Source of the DNA: Blastobasis lacticolella
Taxonomy: Eukaryota > Arthropoda > Insecta > Lepidoptera > Blastobasidae
Assembly (NCBI GenBank): GCA_905147135.1
Contig: LR990053.1
Location: forward strand, 632,501-696,500
Length of the DNA stretch: 64,000 nucleotides
Direction of reading: 5' to 3'
Part shown: piece by piece, positions 42,710 through 53,708 of the stretch
Numbering within the stretch: the first letter of the stretch is position 1
Layout of the letters: each line of letters opens with the position of its first letter
Translations under genes and position numbers: made by a program
Notes under the pieces: model-generated
Seen by the model: only the letters and a program-made list of their open reading frames with translations
The model's database searches: none
What the model was told of the DNA's origin: nothing

Positions 42710-43230
42710 TTGCGAGCCCGGCGCGACTTCGTTCGCGGGACGTCCTACCCTACACAAACCCTACACAAACCCTACACCTAACGTAAACCTTCCTTACCCT
42801 TTTTTCTTACTATAAACCTTCCTCTTAAATAAATAAAATATAAATATTCGTGGACAAATTCACACAGCGCCATCTAGCCCCAAACTAAGCAAAGCTTGTA
42901 CTATGGGTGCTAGATAACTCATATACTACTTAAATCCTTTTAAAATACATACTTATTATACATAGAACACCCAGACCCGTAACAGAAAATAAGATACATC
43001 ATTTCAATTTCTGCCCGGCCGGGAATCGAACCCGGGACCTCTTGCGTGGCAGACATGTTGACCATTGAACCACTGAGGTCTTCAAATAACCTCTTAAATC
43101 TCTTAAATAACTCAATATATTGATAAAAATCGCATTATAATAGGTTGCGTAGTTTAAAAGATCTAAGCGTACCTACAGTCATATATACATAGAGACAAAC
43201 GGCGGGAAGCGACTTTGTTTTATACTATGT
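42710..43230 (-). mobile_element. Helitron-like element carrying a SINE A insertion
   Basis: Minus-strand hairpin 'CGCGAACGAAGTCGCG' at about 42723-42738 with a mutated end (TTAG rather than CTAG), a degenerate minisatellite (CCTACACAAAC units, 42745-42785), and right-hand sequence 'GTTTAAAAGATCTAAGCGTA' plus 'ACGGCGGGAAGCGACTTTG', shared with 45.65 and 61.9 kb. Confidence 0.65.
42831..43089 (-). mobile_element. SINE A inserted in the Helitron
   Basis: Complete copy with intact B-box. The perfect 10-bp target duplication CCTCTTAAAT at 42821-42830 and 43090-43099 fixes the boundaries. Confidence 0.88.
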
Positions 43231-44336
43231 ATAGATGACAGACAGCTTATTTCATTATTTGTAAACAAACGCGCAACTCCCGCACAGTCTACCACGGTAA
43301 TCACGTCGCACACGGTAATCACCACGTTGAGTGCTCGTCAACAGGGTAAACTAAACGTTTTCTGTCCAGTTGTACACGGCGTCGTATAAACGGGCCCATA
43401 TACGTTGCCGCGTACAGACAGATAAGCAAGTAAGTTTGCGAAAAGACTTCTGTTCGTATGTTTTCCGTCAATATTGTCAATACCCCATTAACTCCCGCAA
43501 ACATGTTACCAAGACGCCCCACCCAACCCTTCCCGGTTTATCCAAAATTCATCGAAACGTGACACACAGCCCACTGAAACATGCATGAAATTTGTCTCAA
43601 ACACAATTTCGGGGATGCCGGGGCTTCTCCGCTCCAGAATGGCCTTTACCCGACTACTTTTCCCTCTTTCATGTCTCCGTGGCCATACAGAAATTACGTG
43701 ACAACAGAGACGCCAAAATTATTTCCTCTGGCGAAGACATTGGCGTCTTAGCCGTTTTTTCCGTCTTAGTAATGGCATGCTGTCTTTATAAGCGAGAATG
43801 GAGCTACAAGCTACAAGAACATGCTATTGTTGAGGCAGCTTCTAATGTTTGCTGTATATTTGGAGACTGCTCTTGGCTGCCGTTCCAGCTAAGCTTCTCT
43901 CCGTGATATTGCACTGAGCCCGTTGGGATTCAGTCGTTGTATTGTGGATGAAATTGTTGTAGAATTTAGAAATGGTAGTGGTAGAGGTAATCCTATTTCA
44001 TACTGATATTATAAATTCAAAAGTTTTTATGCATTTTTGGATGGGTATATTTGTTACTCTTTCACGCAGAAACTACTAAATGAATTCTGATGTAATTTTC
44101 AAATGTAAGTATTTTATTATTTAGGATTACAAACAGCGTACCCAATAACTACTACACATGAACAAAATAGATAAATAGACTTAAAATTTTCATTAACTAC
44201 GTACAAATCTTTATCGAACTTACAGAAACTGGTGATCGAGCGTTAGAAAGCGTAAACAAATAAAAAAAAAACATAAATCTGAATACTTGCTACAAAAAGC
44301 GCCCAATGTTTGCATAACTGACGCTGGTTGAGTCGT
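43231..44336. other. Non-coding sequence; 104-codon frame rejected
   Basis: The frame 43592-43906 shows no family similarity. A family S scrap is near 44040-44100. A tandem 'CACGGTAATCAC' duplication is at about 43294-43322. Confidence 0.4.
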
Positions 44337-44412
44337 TTGAGACGATTGTAGACGTAAGGAAGGTCAGCTTACCTGTTCACAGTGTCGACGCACCTGCGTT
44401 ACAAAATATACC
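44337..44412 (-). repeat. Family K2 repeat, left of SINE A
   Basis: 'GTCAGCTTACCTGTTCACAG' and 'GACGCACCTGCGTTACA'. Direct partner at 44749-44822. Confidence 0.6.
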
Positions 44413-44502
44413 TTATGTTATAATAATATAGTATACCGATACATAATCTTACCTGTCCTGAAAATTAAAGCACCTGTGGCACATAGCTTTATGTTATATA
44501 TG

Positions 44503-44742
44503 ACGGCCTAAGTGGTTGAGTTGGTTAACATGCCCTGTCTACCACACAGAGGTCCAGGGTTCGATTCCGGGCCGGGCAGAAATTTTAGTGATGATATTAA
44601 ATTTCTGTTACGGGTCTGGGTGTTATATGTACCTATAATAAGTATGTATTTCAAAATATACAAGTAGTTTTTCAGTTTTCTGGCACCCATAACACAAGCT
44701 TTGCTTACTTTAGAGCTGTGTGAATTTGTCAAGCACCATTGT
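44503..44742 (+). mobile_element. SINE A with 3' deletion
   Basis: Good head ('GGTTCGATTCC') and body. About 12 bp including 'CTAGATGGC' are missing near the 3' end. Confidence 0.85.
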
Positions 44743-44748
44743 ATTTAA

Positions 44749-44822
44749 TTGACGATTATAGACATAAGGCACATCAGCTTACCTGTTCCCAGTGTCATCG
44801 CACCTGCGTTACATAGACTTTT
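44749..44822 (-). repeat. Family K2 repeat, right of SINE A
   Basis: 'CATCAGCTTACCTGTTCCCA' and 'CATCGCACCTGCGTTACA'. About 80 percent like the left partner. Confidence 0.6.
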
Positions 44823-45518
44823 ATTCTATAGTAGATATTATTATACCTAAACGTATTACACGCAAATGTTATTGATGACCGGCATTTCCATCTGAATGCT
44901 TATCTCCAAGCCCGTTACTCAACGCTACGGATCTGTTTTCTTTTGTTTCCACGATGCCCAGTCATTCCAAATGAAACACTTTTTGCAGTTTTGTATTTGT
45001 CATTTTTCTTAGTACTCCATATATCTCTAAATAATAATAACGGAAACATGGCATCACAGACTTTTACGTGGACGAAATCGTGGGTAAAAGGTAAAATCTA
45101 AATACTAATACTAATACTAATAAACTAATACAGTGTACCGATATAATAAGACTTATCCCACGTCGTGACGTCACAACACAGCGCCTGCCGCCGCATAACT
45201 AGTGGCGATAACCTCCAAATATTCAGTAGTACAGTTAGCCTATGTGTACAGAAGGTAGCATCGACCTATCCACCACCAGTATAAAATGAACTAGCGTCAC
45301 TATGGTTGCACGTAAAAATCCGAGACCGTCCAAAGCTTAAACGGGGTGAGGTGCTGCATCCATCGCATCCATTACCGCTTCCGAATCTACTGTCGCATAA
45401 AACCAAAATGCACTGTCGTATGTAGTAGTTGTCATCGATTTCTATTAGTTATGAGAGCTAGCTGCACATTTATCTTTGAGATTTATAAGCCCCGTGTTAG
45501 TTTCCGATATATTATACA
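44823..45518. other. Non-coding; CRE palindrome and family F module
   Basis: TGACGTCA at about 45166 and a family F module at 45276-45311 ('AGTATAAAATGAACTAGCG'). An ACTAAT microsatellite is at about 45103-45125. Confidence 0.4.
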
Positions 45519-45780
45519 CTAGTGGAACCGGCGCGACTTCGTTCGCGTACACCTATTTCCACCTACCTACCCTTTCTTTTTTTTTATAAACTTTCCTCTT
45601 GAATCATCCTATCTATTAATGAAAACGTTCATTGCATAGTTTAAAAGATCTTAGCTTACATGAAAACATACGTAAATAAGTAGGGATAGACGGCGGGAAA
45701 CGAATATGAAAGCGGGAATGAAAAGATAGATATCTATTTTTATCCGTCTTACAATGGGCTTCGCCTGTCTCAAAGACTAT
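45519..45780 (-). mobile_element. Helitron-like element, uninterrupted copy
   Basis: The minus-strand 3' end has hairpin 'CGCGAACGAAGTCGCG', CCGGTTCCA and then CTAG (45519-45522) next to T on that strand. It shares 'TTAAAAGATCTTAGCTTACA' and 'GACGGCGGGAAACGAA' with the interrupted copies, and so gives the empty SINE site. Confidence 0.7.
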
Positions 45781-45797
45781 CCACGCACTAACCTTCT

Positions 45798-46058
45798 TTT
45801 TTTTTTTTTGCGCCCAACGCAAAGGAAATGGGCACCCTCCGGTATAGCGGTTGGGAGGGAGGAGGTGAACTCTCATGAGTATCCCAGCCTGGTTATGCAC
45901 GACTCGCCAAAAAAAACCTAGGCGCATACGTACTAAATACCCCCTGGAAGCACCTGTAGCCATAAGGGCCTTTCAGGTTTCATCGGATGCTACACCCCGT
46001 AGGGACGGGGTGCGCTCAACGTCACTCCTTACGGAGCATACGCTGGAGAATTTATAGA
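45798..46058. repeat. Family N repeat, uninterrupted copy
   Basis: 'TTGCGCCCAACGCAAAGGAA', 'GGGAGGGAGGAGGTGAACTC', 'GTATCCCAGCCTGGTTATGC' and later 'ACACCCCGTAGGGACGGGGT'. The T-rich left end may be a poly(A) complement. Confidence 0.6.
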
Positions 46059-46095
46059 GTCTTGAGCTCTTACCATCATCACCGTACCGCCTAAC

Positions 46096-46219
46096 TCCGA
46101 CAGTACGCCGCCATCTAGGTCCAATTGAATAGAGACCAATCGCAGCAAAGCCGCTCTGTCTCTTCCTTGCTACGATTGGTCCTTACTCAATCGGACCAAG
46201 ATGGCGGCGTACTATCGGA
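46096..46219. mobile_element. 124-bp hairpin (foldback MITE-like) element
   Basis: 55-bp arms (46096-46150 and 46165-46219) around a 14-base loop, with about 8 mismatches. Arms start TCCGACAGTACGCCGCCATC and include GACCAATCG. A transcript would fold into a long stem. No relative elsewhere in the window. Confidence 0.88.
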
Positions 46220-47224
46220 GATCGCTACCCCTGCAGGTGGCCAGACTTACCTCCTAATCGCACTGCAAAAGCACTTTGAACTGACCGACTTTGGTAAGTA
46301 CCAGCTAAGTGACCACTAGTCTAGCACGGCCCCACCTCACTGCTCAAAATAATGCGGCACTCGGTAATGCGCTAAATATTTATATAGGTGCTTGCTTGGG
46401 GGCATTAGTAAACGTCGAGCGTCCGGGTAAGATTTACCGGCTCTGCGTCCAATTGTTTCGCACTGGCCTTATCCGGTTCATCCCAGTATTTACCTCTTCA
46501 CTTAGAAGCTTAGTTTCTCTCGCACCCTTTATATTGTTTTATTTGGCCCGGTTTTCTTTTGGTACATCCTCTTTATCAGATGAAAGGTGGATTGACCTTG
46601 GTTTCGTTTTCTTGCGGAGCGTTGTCGCGTCGTTCGCAAAGGACCACCCCGAGCTCTGTTCGTGGCATTGTTGGAAGTTTTCCATTGAAATTGGACGAAA
46701 ACGTCGCTTCTTGGTGGTGCAGGTACATGAGTTGTTTTGACAATATTTTAATTTACGCTATGCTTCGATTGTTGTTGTTCGAAGTCGATCGAAGAGTCTG
46801 GCTGAATGAGAATAATTTGTCTTATCCTGTTAATGTCGACAATGATAATTTTTTCATTGTTGAATCACAATAATCTCATAGCCCAAATGCATCTGCGTTT
46901 ATACATTTCCCCGGTATGTATGGATTGCAGCTGTTATGTATGCGCGACAATTACAGCTTGCTTGAAAGAAAAATAAGGGTGAAGTTTGATGTGTATATTT
47001 ACGTATGTATGAGTCTGTTTATCTCCCAAACAGATAAGCCTATTTTGGTTGTTTGCTTTAAAGGAAGTTTAATTCGAAATTATAGTTTGTTAAAATTGGT
47101 TCAGTACTTTGGGGAATATTTAAATTTTTCCACACCTCACGATTAGGTAATGTCAATAGCATTTCATAACAACCTAACCGACAACAAAAGACGAATAACC
47201 CCCTACCAAGTTTTCTTAAATCAA
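46220..47224. other. Non-coding sequence; 143-codon open frame without ATG
   Basis: The + frame 46309-46740 is the longest unexplained frame outside repeats but contains no methionine start and no recognised domain. A second frame overlaps it at 46559-46873. Unassigned. Confidence 0.35.
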
Positions 47225-47592
47225 ATCGAATATTTTTCAAACTACAAAACCGATTTTAATGAAACAAAGCTACGCACGGTTTCCATTAAATTGGCATTCA
47301 AATAGAGAAAACCGCATCCAAATTGGTCAATCCGAGCTACGATGCCACATACATGTACACAAAGCCACAGATACACACGTCAAACTTATAAGATATTAAT
47401 GATTACCATCTCGATTAAACTGGCTTTTAAATAGAGAAAACATCATCCAAATCGGTCCATCCGTTCAGGAGCTACTATACCCCAGACGCATCCAAATTGG
47501 TCTATATTTTCGGAAGCTATTGACAGATACACAAAGCCCCAAACACACAGATACAAAGTAATAACACCCCTTTTGTTTCGACGACGGCTATA
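47225..47592 (+). repeat. Family R repeat, two tandem partial units
   Basis: The unit 'TTTTAATGAAACAAAGC' ... 'AAATTGG..TTCAAATAGAGAA' ... 'CACAAAGCCACAGATACACA' occurs at 47250-47390 and, in altered form, at 47400-47590, ending 'ACACCCCTTTTGTTTCGACG'. Confidence 0.65.
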
Positions 47593-47945
47593 AACCTTGA
47601 AAACGCATCCACCACTACCACAGCCAACAATCGTCGCAATCAGCGCCGTCTTACGCAACCCAGCCTGTCGCACCATATCTCCGCAACGACGTCAATAAAT
47701 AATACGCCGTGAAACATTTTTCTCGGCTCGTTCGTTCGGGAGGAATCGGCCGTTTCCGTCGGCGCTCGTTTCCGGGCGAACGTTATCCGGCAAAGAGGAT
47801 TGTAAACGCCTGCCGTGTATTGTGTAGGAAAATGCGAGGGTACTAATGGTATTTTTTTGTGACGATGTTTGTTTTTTAACATCCGATGGCAAGAGAATAG
47901 TATTGGGAAAATAGGTTTGACTAGGAATAACTACAACAAAAATTT
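47593..47945. other. CpG-enriched non-coding stretch
   Basis: Above-average CpG at 47625-47800 without a recognised repeat. Possibly regulatory; evidence is compositional only. Confidence 0.3.
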
Positions 47946-48260
47946 GTCGGTGGTTGGTGGTTAACGGGTCCGACTCGTAAGCGAGAGCTACCGGATTCGA
48001 ACCCCCATTGCCACCATATTCCAATGACCTTTTTCCAAGTTACGTACATTAGTTAAACACTAACCAATGCTCTTACGGTGAGGAAGACATCGTGATGAAA
48101 CTTGCACATTCAGGCGACTGAATATGTAACCATGATCCAATCTGTTCAGATTTCCCTGTTACCAGGGTCTCGATGGTCAGATGGCAATCGCCTCACTGTA
48201 ACTAACTGATCTGTTAAATCCTGGATAGTCAAGGCGGAAGTTGAAGCCAAGATGATTATT
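47946..48260 (+). mobile_element. SINE B, near full length
   Basis: Head 'GTCGGTGGTTGGTGGTTAAC' and B-box-like 'GGATTCGAACCCCC', then the complete body. The 3' GC-rich block is partly deleted ('AATCCTGGATAGTCAAGGCG'). It ends 'AAGCCAAGATGATTATT'. Confidence 0.86.
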
Positions 48261-48446
48261 TTGTTAAACTGTATCAATAATTGAAAGCGAAATTAACATT
48301 TGTTATAACATTTAGGACTTAAAAGATCTTAAATTAATTGTTTTTCGCAAAACGGACTTTATCTAGTTGTGAAGGCGATACGAATCCGTGACGTCACAAT
48401 GATCACCAGCTCCGCTGTCTGTCTATATGTGTGTTTATCTTAGGAA

Positions 48447-48625
48447 CCGTTTATGTATGTGCGTGCTTTGACACTGTCACTGGCTTGACAGCGCAGTACT
48501 AAACAAAATGGCGGCGGATCGTCGGACCTGTTCATATATTCGAGTGAGTAGATCATGTAAAACGAAAGAAATTATCTTATCTCCTCAGTATAGAAAGCGA
48601 CCATATTTTTTCCAGGTCCTTGTTA
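48447..48625 (+). mobile_element. Family G element, partial
   Basis: 'TTTATGTATGTGCGTGCTTT', 'CACTGTCACTGGCTTGACAG' and 'AAAATGGCGGCGGATCGTCG', with a terminus-like 'CATATTTTTTCCAGGTCC'. Confidence 0.65.
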
Positions 48626-48643
48626 CAGGCGGACCTGGAAAAA
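48607..48643. repeat. Perfect 13-bp hairpin
   Basis: TTTTTCCAGGTCC and its exact reverse complement, with an 11-base loop, at the right end of the family G fragment. Confidence 0.9.
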
Positions 48644-48803
48644 TTCCTGGCCTTTAGGATTCAGTGGCATGTTTACGTAATAACAAGGAACTCGGTAAAT
48701 TGTATTTCTATCGAAACGGGGACGGAAAAGAAATCATCTCTGTAGAAAATTGTCCGCTTTCTTTGCCGAGAATGGGCGCTTTGAATGTGCCTCGACAATG
48801 CGG

Positions 48804-48870
48804 GAGTTGGAGTTTACAATAATTGTGGAACGGTCTTGCGGAGTTCAGGGACTGCGGTTGAGGCGGCGAA
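48804..48870 (+). repeat. Family H repeat
   Basis: 'GTTGGAGTTTACAATAATTG', 'GGTCTTGCGGAGTTCAGG' and 'TGAGGCGGCG'; repeated at 49388-49450. Confidence 0.7.
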
Positions 48871-49164
48871 GCGTTTGTGTCTCGTCTTTTAGTTCTGTTC
48901 AAGTTGCAAGAGATATTGTGCTTTTTTCTTATCATGTCTAGTACATAAGCTGACTGTCCGTGTAAAGGTGACACGAAACCGTGACGTCACGACTATCCCT
49001 AGCTCTGTCTAATTAGGAATTTAAAACATTCATATCTTTCATTTTAGGATACCATACCCGAAGGGAAAAATACGAAACCCTATTAATAAGTCTCCACTGA
49101 CTGTCTATCTGTGTATCTGGCACAGGCCTGTATCTTTGCCAGGTACTTAAATTTTCACAGAAAA

Positions 49165-49195
49165 TAGAATAGAATAGAATAGAATAATAATATGT
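49165..49195 (+). repeat. AATAG microsatellite
   Basis: Four to five AATAG units leading into AATAATAAT. Confidence 0.85.
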
Positions 49196-49257
49196 GTTTC
49201 TATGGTCGCTATAATAATAAAAATTTGTCGTAATCACTCTAAAAACAACAGTTAAGT

Positions 49258-49366
49258 ACAAAAATGGCCGCCCATTTATGTATGTGCGTGCTTTGACATC
49301 TGTCACTAGCTTGACATCATAGTATTAAACAAAATGGCGGCAAGTTGTCGGACTAGTTTATCTGTG
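49258..49366 (+). mobile_element. Family G element, partial
   Basis: 'AAAATGGCCGCCCATTTATG', 'CATCTGTCACTAGCTTGACA' and 'AAAATGGCGGCAAGTTGTCG'. It abuts a G-run of about 12 at 49376-49387. Confidence 0.65.
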
Positions 49367-49375
49367 TCCCGACAA

Positions 49376-49387
49376 GGGGGGGGGGGG
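49376..49387 (+). repeat. Poly-G run
   Basis: Homopolymer G between the family G and family H pieces. Confidence 0.85.
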
Positions 49388-49506
49388 TTGGAGTTTACAA
49401 TAATTGTGGATCGGTCTTGTGGAGTTCAGAGACTTTGCGGTAAGGCGGCGCTATGCACAGGCATTGCTATGCGTGTCCATAGAGATGCTAGCTCATCTTA
49501 TACAGG
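49388..49506 (+). repeat. Family H repeat joined to a family F module
   Basis: H core (49388-49450) followed by the F module 'GCTATGCGTGTCCATAGAGA' and 'TGCTAGCTCATCTTATACAG' (49460-49506). The same F module ends the GC-moderate block at 40820-41007, so H and F may belong to one element family. Confidence 0.6.
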
Positions 49507-50689
49507 TATATAGACGCGTGAGTAGAATGAGTTGACGCTATATTCGCGCGACTAAGTCCCACTCCCTCACCTGTACGATGAAAGGCAACGTTTTTTTCCA
49601 CACTTCACACGATACTTCACCTATACACACTTATATATAGTACTATGTATTTAAACAAATAACACTTATTTATTTATTCCTTGTGGCACTTTTGTCCGTA
49701 CAACACCTAGGGGGCCTACTGAAAACCAGCATCACGGCGGCTCGTAGCATATGCTGAGTGTGGCCTCATTGCACTCTCCACATGGCACAGGCAACGAGAT
49801 TAGAGTACATTTTCCTTTCTTTTTTCGTTTATGTCGCTCTGTATTACTTTCGTTTTTATTCTCTATGAATACTTTAGAATTTCGTGCCGTGTGTCTGAGT
49901 GGAATAAAAGTGTAGAAAGAAAAGTGTGGGTAGAAAGTGTAGTGAATAACCACGAAAGTCTTAAAACCTATATTGGAATAAAAGTGTTTTCATTTACTTT
50001 ACTATATTCAACTCCACGGACACGTAACAGTAATTTACATTTTGATATCCATTTATTTACTGACACCGAATCACTACGAAAACAACTGATCACATAATCA
50101 ACCGTGTTCATTTCCTAATCTGATATTGGCTCATATTATTTTGACCGACAACAGGTCGTTGAATCGCCCCGGGCGTTAATCTCGCTTACAGACAAGCTAC
50201 ACACTCCTACGTCACTGCTGACGTCATCGAATCCCGTATGGCGCTGAGTACGTCGCCCACGTCTAACGCTTACGCGTAACTGTCTAACTAAGTTAACGCC
50301 AGCGTCGTGGCAGAACATTTGACGGACGACACAAGGCCTCCCGTGTGAGGGTATTTGAACTGTGCTAGATAAGGGAGTCGTACGGTCGTATGGTGTGTTC
50401 CCTAACTTTATGTTACAAGGCATTTTGATGGGTTTGTATACATACAGATCATTATGCATCATCAAATATAAACCCATATTAAGATAGTATGTACCTAATA
50501 ATCATTTCCTAGGCAATTTTGGTGGTTAGATGGGGATTCGTGTGAATTAAAGTACTACAGTCGAAGATTTATTTAATGCCTCAAATAGTGCCATCCGCTT
50601 TGCTCGGTTTTGGGTAAAAAAATATAATAATAAATATTTTTTTTATACTTAACCTATTGATAATTGACGCGATAAGAAGAAGAAAGTTT
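49507..50689. other. Non-coding; CpG-moderate block with CRE
   Basis: 50150-50350 is CpG-richer and holds TGACGTCA at about 50219. 'AAAACCAGCATCACGGCGG' (49724) recurs at 3881. The 113-codon minus frame 50136-50477 matches no family. Confidence 0.4.
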
Positions 50690-50812
50690 TACACTGACAA
50701 CGTGCTTGCAGTTCTTCATTTTTGTTGCCAGCAACCTAAATGCTTGAATCGTAGAAGTTATGGGCGACAGTTAATACTTACCATCAGATGGTCAGTCTGC
50801 TTAAAAAAAATT
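50690..50812 (+). mobile_element. Family K repeat
   Basis: 'CATTTTTGTTGCCAGCAACC', 'TGGGCGACAGTTAATACTTA' and 'CCATCAGATGG', followed by A8. The A-run supports + as the sense strand for family K. Confidence 0.6.
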
Positions 50813-52512
50813 ATATACCTATCATATTCGTAGTCGCGCAGTTGCGCCTAATTTAAATTGAACTTTATGCCGTGGTAATGATGGCTGATGTCGAATATGA
50901 CCATTCAAATTTATTTAAAATAAATTCATTTATTTTTGATAAACATAAATTCACACTGTCAAATCTCATTTGATCTGTTAAATTAGTCCTCTTTTAAACA
51001 TAAATTCTTCACACGCAATTTTAATAAGCATAATAAAAAAGGAAGCCTCCATCTCATCATCTCCACCTGGGAACATCCCACCTCTTCCCTCTTCCCTCCT
51101 AATTAAGCCGAGGGCCAACAATCCAAACGCTGTTTAAAACACACACTCCCGTTCGTTAGACGCGAGCCGCCGCGGCTAATTACGCTACTCGCTTCTCATT
51201 TCTAGACAGGGAGCACAGATACAATAGAGTAGCACTGTGTGGAACGTAGTTAGAACAAATTGTAACCAATGTAACTTAGAACATGTAACTGATTGAGAAT
51301 GTCAAATAAACTGAGGATAAGTGATACAGACGTATCAGATGTTCCATCTGCCTCTGAGTTCAAACAATATTTGATGTAATATTTGAACAACTATGTATTC
51401 AAGATAGTTGGATATAGTCTATATAGATTTACAGACCGACTTGTGTTAATAATGTCTATACAAAATTAAATAGAGAAACAGTGGTAGTTAGTAGTTATTT
51501 GCCTACTTTAGCATTACGAATAGTAGTTGAAAAAGTCCATTCGGCTTGGCATTCCTCAGTTCTGCTAGTATTGACATTGTGTATTTCAAAAACAATTTAA
51601 AGTTACTTTTAAAACGTTTCTTTTCTATATACGAAACGGTGGTTATTTTTGTTGCGTGTTATCTGTGTAGCATGCCCTCAAAACTTTTACATAACGAATA
51701 AATTACGAATATTGACCATATTAAAGCTACAAAAAAGAACATGTAAACAAAACCAGCATCAAGAACAGAAATTACATTTCAAAACTAATCGAGGATTGAA
51801 TATTAAACCGCCGCCACTATATCAAACTATTTGAGCCGAATGCTTTACCAAGTGAGATATCGTGGCTGCAGTGATTTATTAACATTTTGAACTACTGTGA
51901 TTACAATGATGTCACATGTTGTAAGAAAGTGATACCCCTAGATTGCACCTCTACTGGTATGTGTGCTCGGTGTTCCCAGACTACTAATGCTCGAAACAAT
52001 GCTCTCTTGCCTCCAGACGACTCTTTTTCTTTAACGAACCCCCTCGCCAACAAATTTATTGTTACTGGTCCCGTTTTTCAGCTACCCCTGTAGTGGTTGG
52101 AGTCTGCTAATTAAAGTATAGACGATTGCAGTTGCGGTTGTTGGTTGGTTGGTGGTTCTGTGCCCAATTACAATTTTGTGATAAGATTGTTTGTTGATTG
52201 TTTGGCGAAAATGTATGAAAAGATATATGAATGTGGAAGAGGCGAGAGGGGTGTGCCAGAATCGTAGTTTGTGGCTCTCGATAGTGTCTGCCAACACCTA
52301 TGGGATACGGGCTATTTATTGTTTGTAGATTTTTTACTTGTTCGTAGCTGTAGAAGCTGCAATGTTTTGTAATGAATCTAAGAAAGTTTAATGTAATAGT
52401 ATTGTAGAACCACTGAACTTTACACTACCGCCGCGAGAGTTGTACTGTCTTGGGCTTTTTAAATTAATCCTCTAGAGTGCTGACCTACCCCACCTGCGTA
52501 ATATAACGTATA
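50813..52512. other. Non-coding sequence without recognised repeat
   Basis: No gene supported over 1.7 kb. A GC-richer patch at 51155-51205 ('GCGAGCCGCCGCGGCTAATT') stands out. Confidence 0.4.
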
Positions 52513-52586
52513 GTATAGGCTGCGGTGACTGCTTACCATCAGGCAGGCCGTAAGCCTGTTTGCCACATTAATTGTATAAAAAAATT
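52513..52586 (+). mobile_element. LINE 3' UTR, poly(A) end
   Basis: 'TATAGGCTGCGGTGACTGC', 'TTACCATCAGGCAGGCCG', 'TGTTTGCCACATTAATTG' then A6. Confidence 0.72.
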
Positions 52587-53298
52587 ATTCACGCGGGCGG
52601 GGAGCCGCGCCCGGTAAGCTATATTTTATTTGTTTTATTTTATATCCTTAAGGAAAACCAACAAGAATAATTACTAATAAAATAATACTGGCAGCACAGA
52701 GCCAATTACAGGTTTCCACCGATATAAATTGGATAAACTAATAACTTAACTAAAAGTTAAGCATACCGATATATGTATAGTTTATCATAATATTTCTAAA
52801 CTTTTAGCAAATATAACATACGCGTTCAAAAACCAGCTATGCGGTCGGCATTTCTTTATTTAAAAATTCCTCTCTTTCAAATGTGTGCCGAATTGTGTTC
52901 ACATTTCTGCTCCAAATTGTGGCACACATTCCGTGTCCCAACTCATCGGAGCGCTGCCGATGATCGTCGGTATTCTGTGAGCATTGTCGCATCTGACAAA
53001 TTCTATTGCAGACTAATTCGTCGGGCCTACCAACCTTCGACCTCCAACCTTTAACCTAAAGGGGCTTTCACACGACACAATTTCACTTACAATCTGAATA
53101 GATTGGCAATCAAATTGTCCTGTGTAAGCGCACCAAGGATTGACAATCAGTTTGTGTCGTGTGGATCTAGTGCTGACTAGATTGGCAATCAAATTGTCTC
53201 ATGTGGACGGACAATCAGATTGCAGCCAATTCAATTGACAATCTGATTGAATAATCTGACTAGTTTGACAATCAAATGGAGGGAGGGGTGAAATTCCG

Positions 53299-53451
53299 CT
53301 AGATGGCTCCACTAACGAGTAAGGTCCGTTGTCAAAATATGTAGCGCTATTGGTCAGAATCAAGCGCTCAAACTTGACTGTTGGATTTCAGCCAATAGAA
53401 CGGCGTTATTTTGATAGTGACAAGACCTTACTCGACAGAGGCGCCACCTGG
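53299..53451. mobile_element. Palindromic MITE nested in the TIR element
   Basis: The left arm 'CTAGATGGCTCCACTAACGA', 'GTAAGGTC', 'CAAAATATGTAGCGCTATTG' pairs imperfectly with the right arm 'CCAATAGAACGGCG', 'TTATTTTGATAGTGACAAG', 'ACCTTACTC'. About 150 bp. Confidence 0.75.
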
Positions 53452-53518
53452 TGAGCACAAAAACGATATCCCTCATTGTCTTGTGTGGACAGACAATGGC
53501 AAATTGTGGCCAATTCGG

Positions 53519-53708
53519 TTGTGGAATGAATTACCTGGAGAGTACAACATGGAGTTCTTCAAAAAAGGGGTTAAAACGTTTTGAAGTAGGCCGGCAACGC
53601 GTGGGTGATGCCCCTGGTATTGCAAACGTCCATAGCTGCGGTGCGGTAGGCTTTCTATCAGGCAGGCTGAAAGCTTGTTTGCCACCTTAGTGGTACCTAT
53701 ATAAAAAA
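53519..53708 (+). pseudogene. LINE ORF2 C-terminus and 3' UTR nested in the TIR element
   Basis: 'WNELPGEYNMEFFKKGVKTF' then a stop, and the 3' UTR 'GATGCCCCTGGTATTGCAAA' ... 'GCTTGTTTGCCACCTTAGTG' with an A8 tail. Same family as 18936-19190. Confidence 0.78.

Larger units (their letters stand above)
48365..49015. repeat. Composite repeat cluster with paired CRE modules
   Basis: Near-identical 'CGTGACGTCAC' modules at about 48384 and 48977 ('GATACGAATC' and 'GACACGAAAC' before, 'CTCTGTCT'-like after) flank a family G fragment and family H. They may be the ends of one larger transposon, but I could not prove TIRs. Confidence 0.5.

Noticed and set aside
46309..46740. 143-codon + frame, longest outside repeats
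   Set aside because: It has no ATG anywhere in the frame, no recognised domain, overlaps another open frame and lacks splice context.
50136..50477. 113-codon minus frame
   Set aside because: It has no recognised motif, and its composition follows a CpG-moderate non-coding block.
53033..53075. piggyBac-type TTAA target duplication
   Set aside because: TTAA occurs near both ends of the TIR element, but the distances to the TIR tips differ, so the call cannot be supported.
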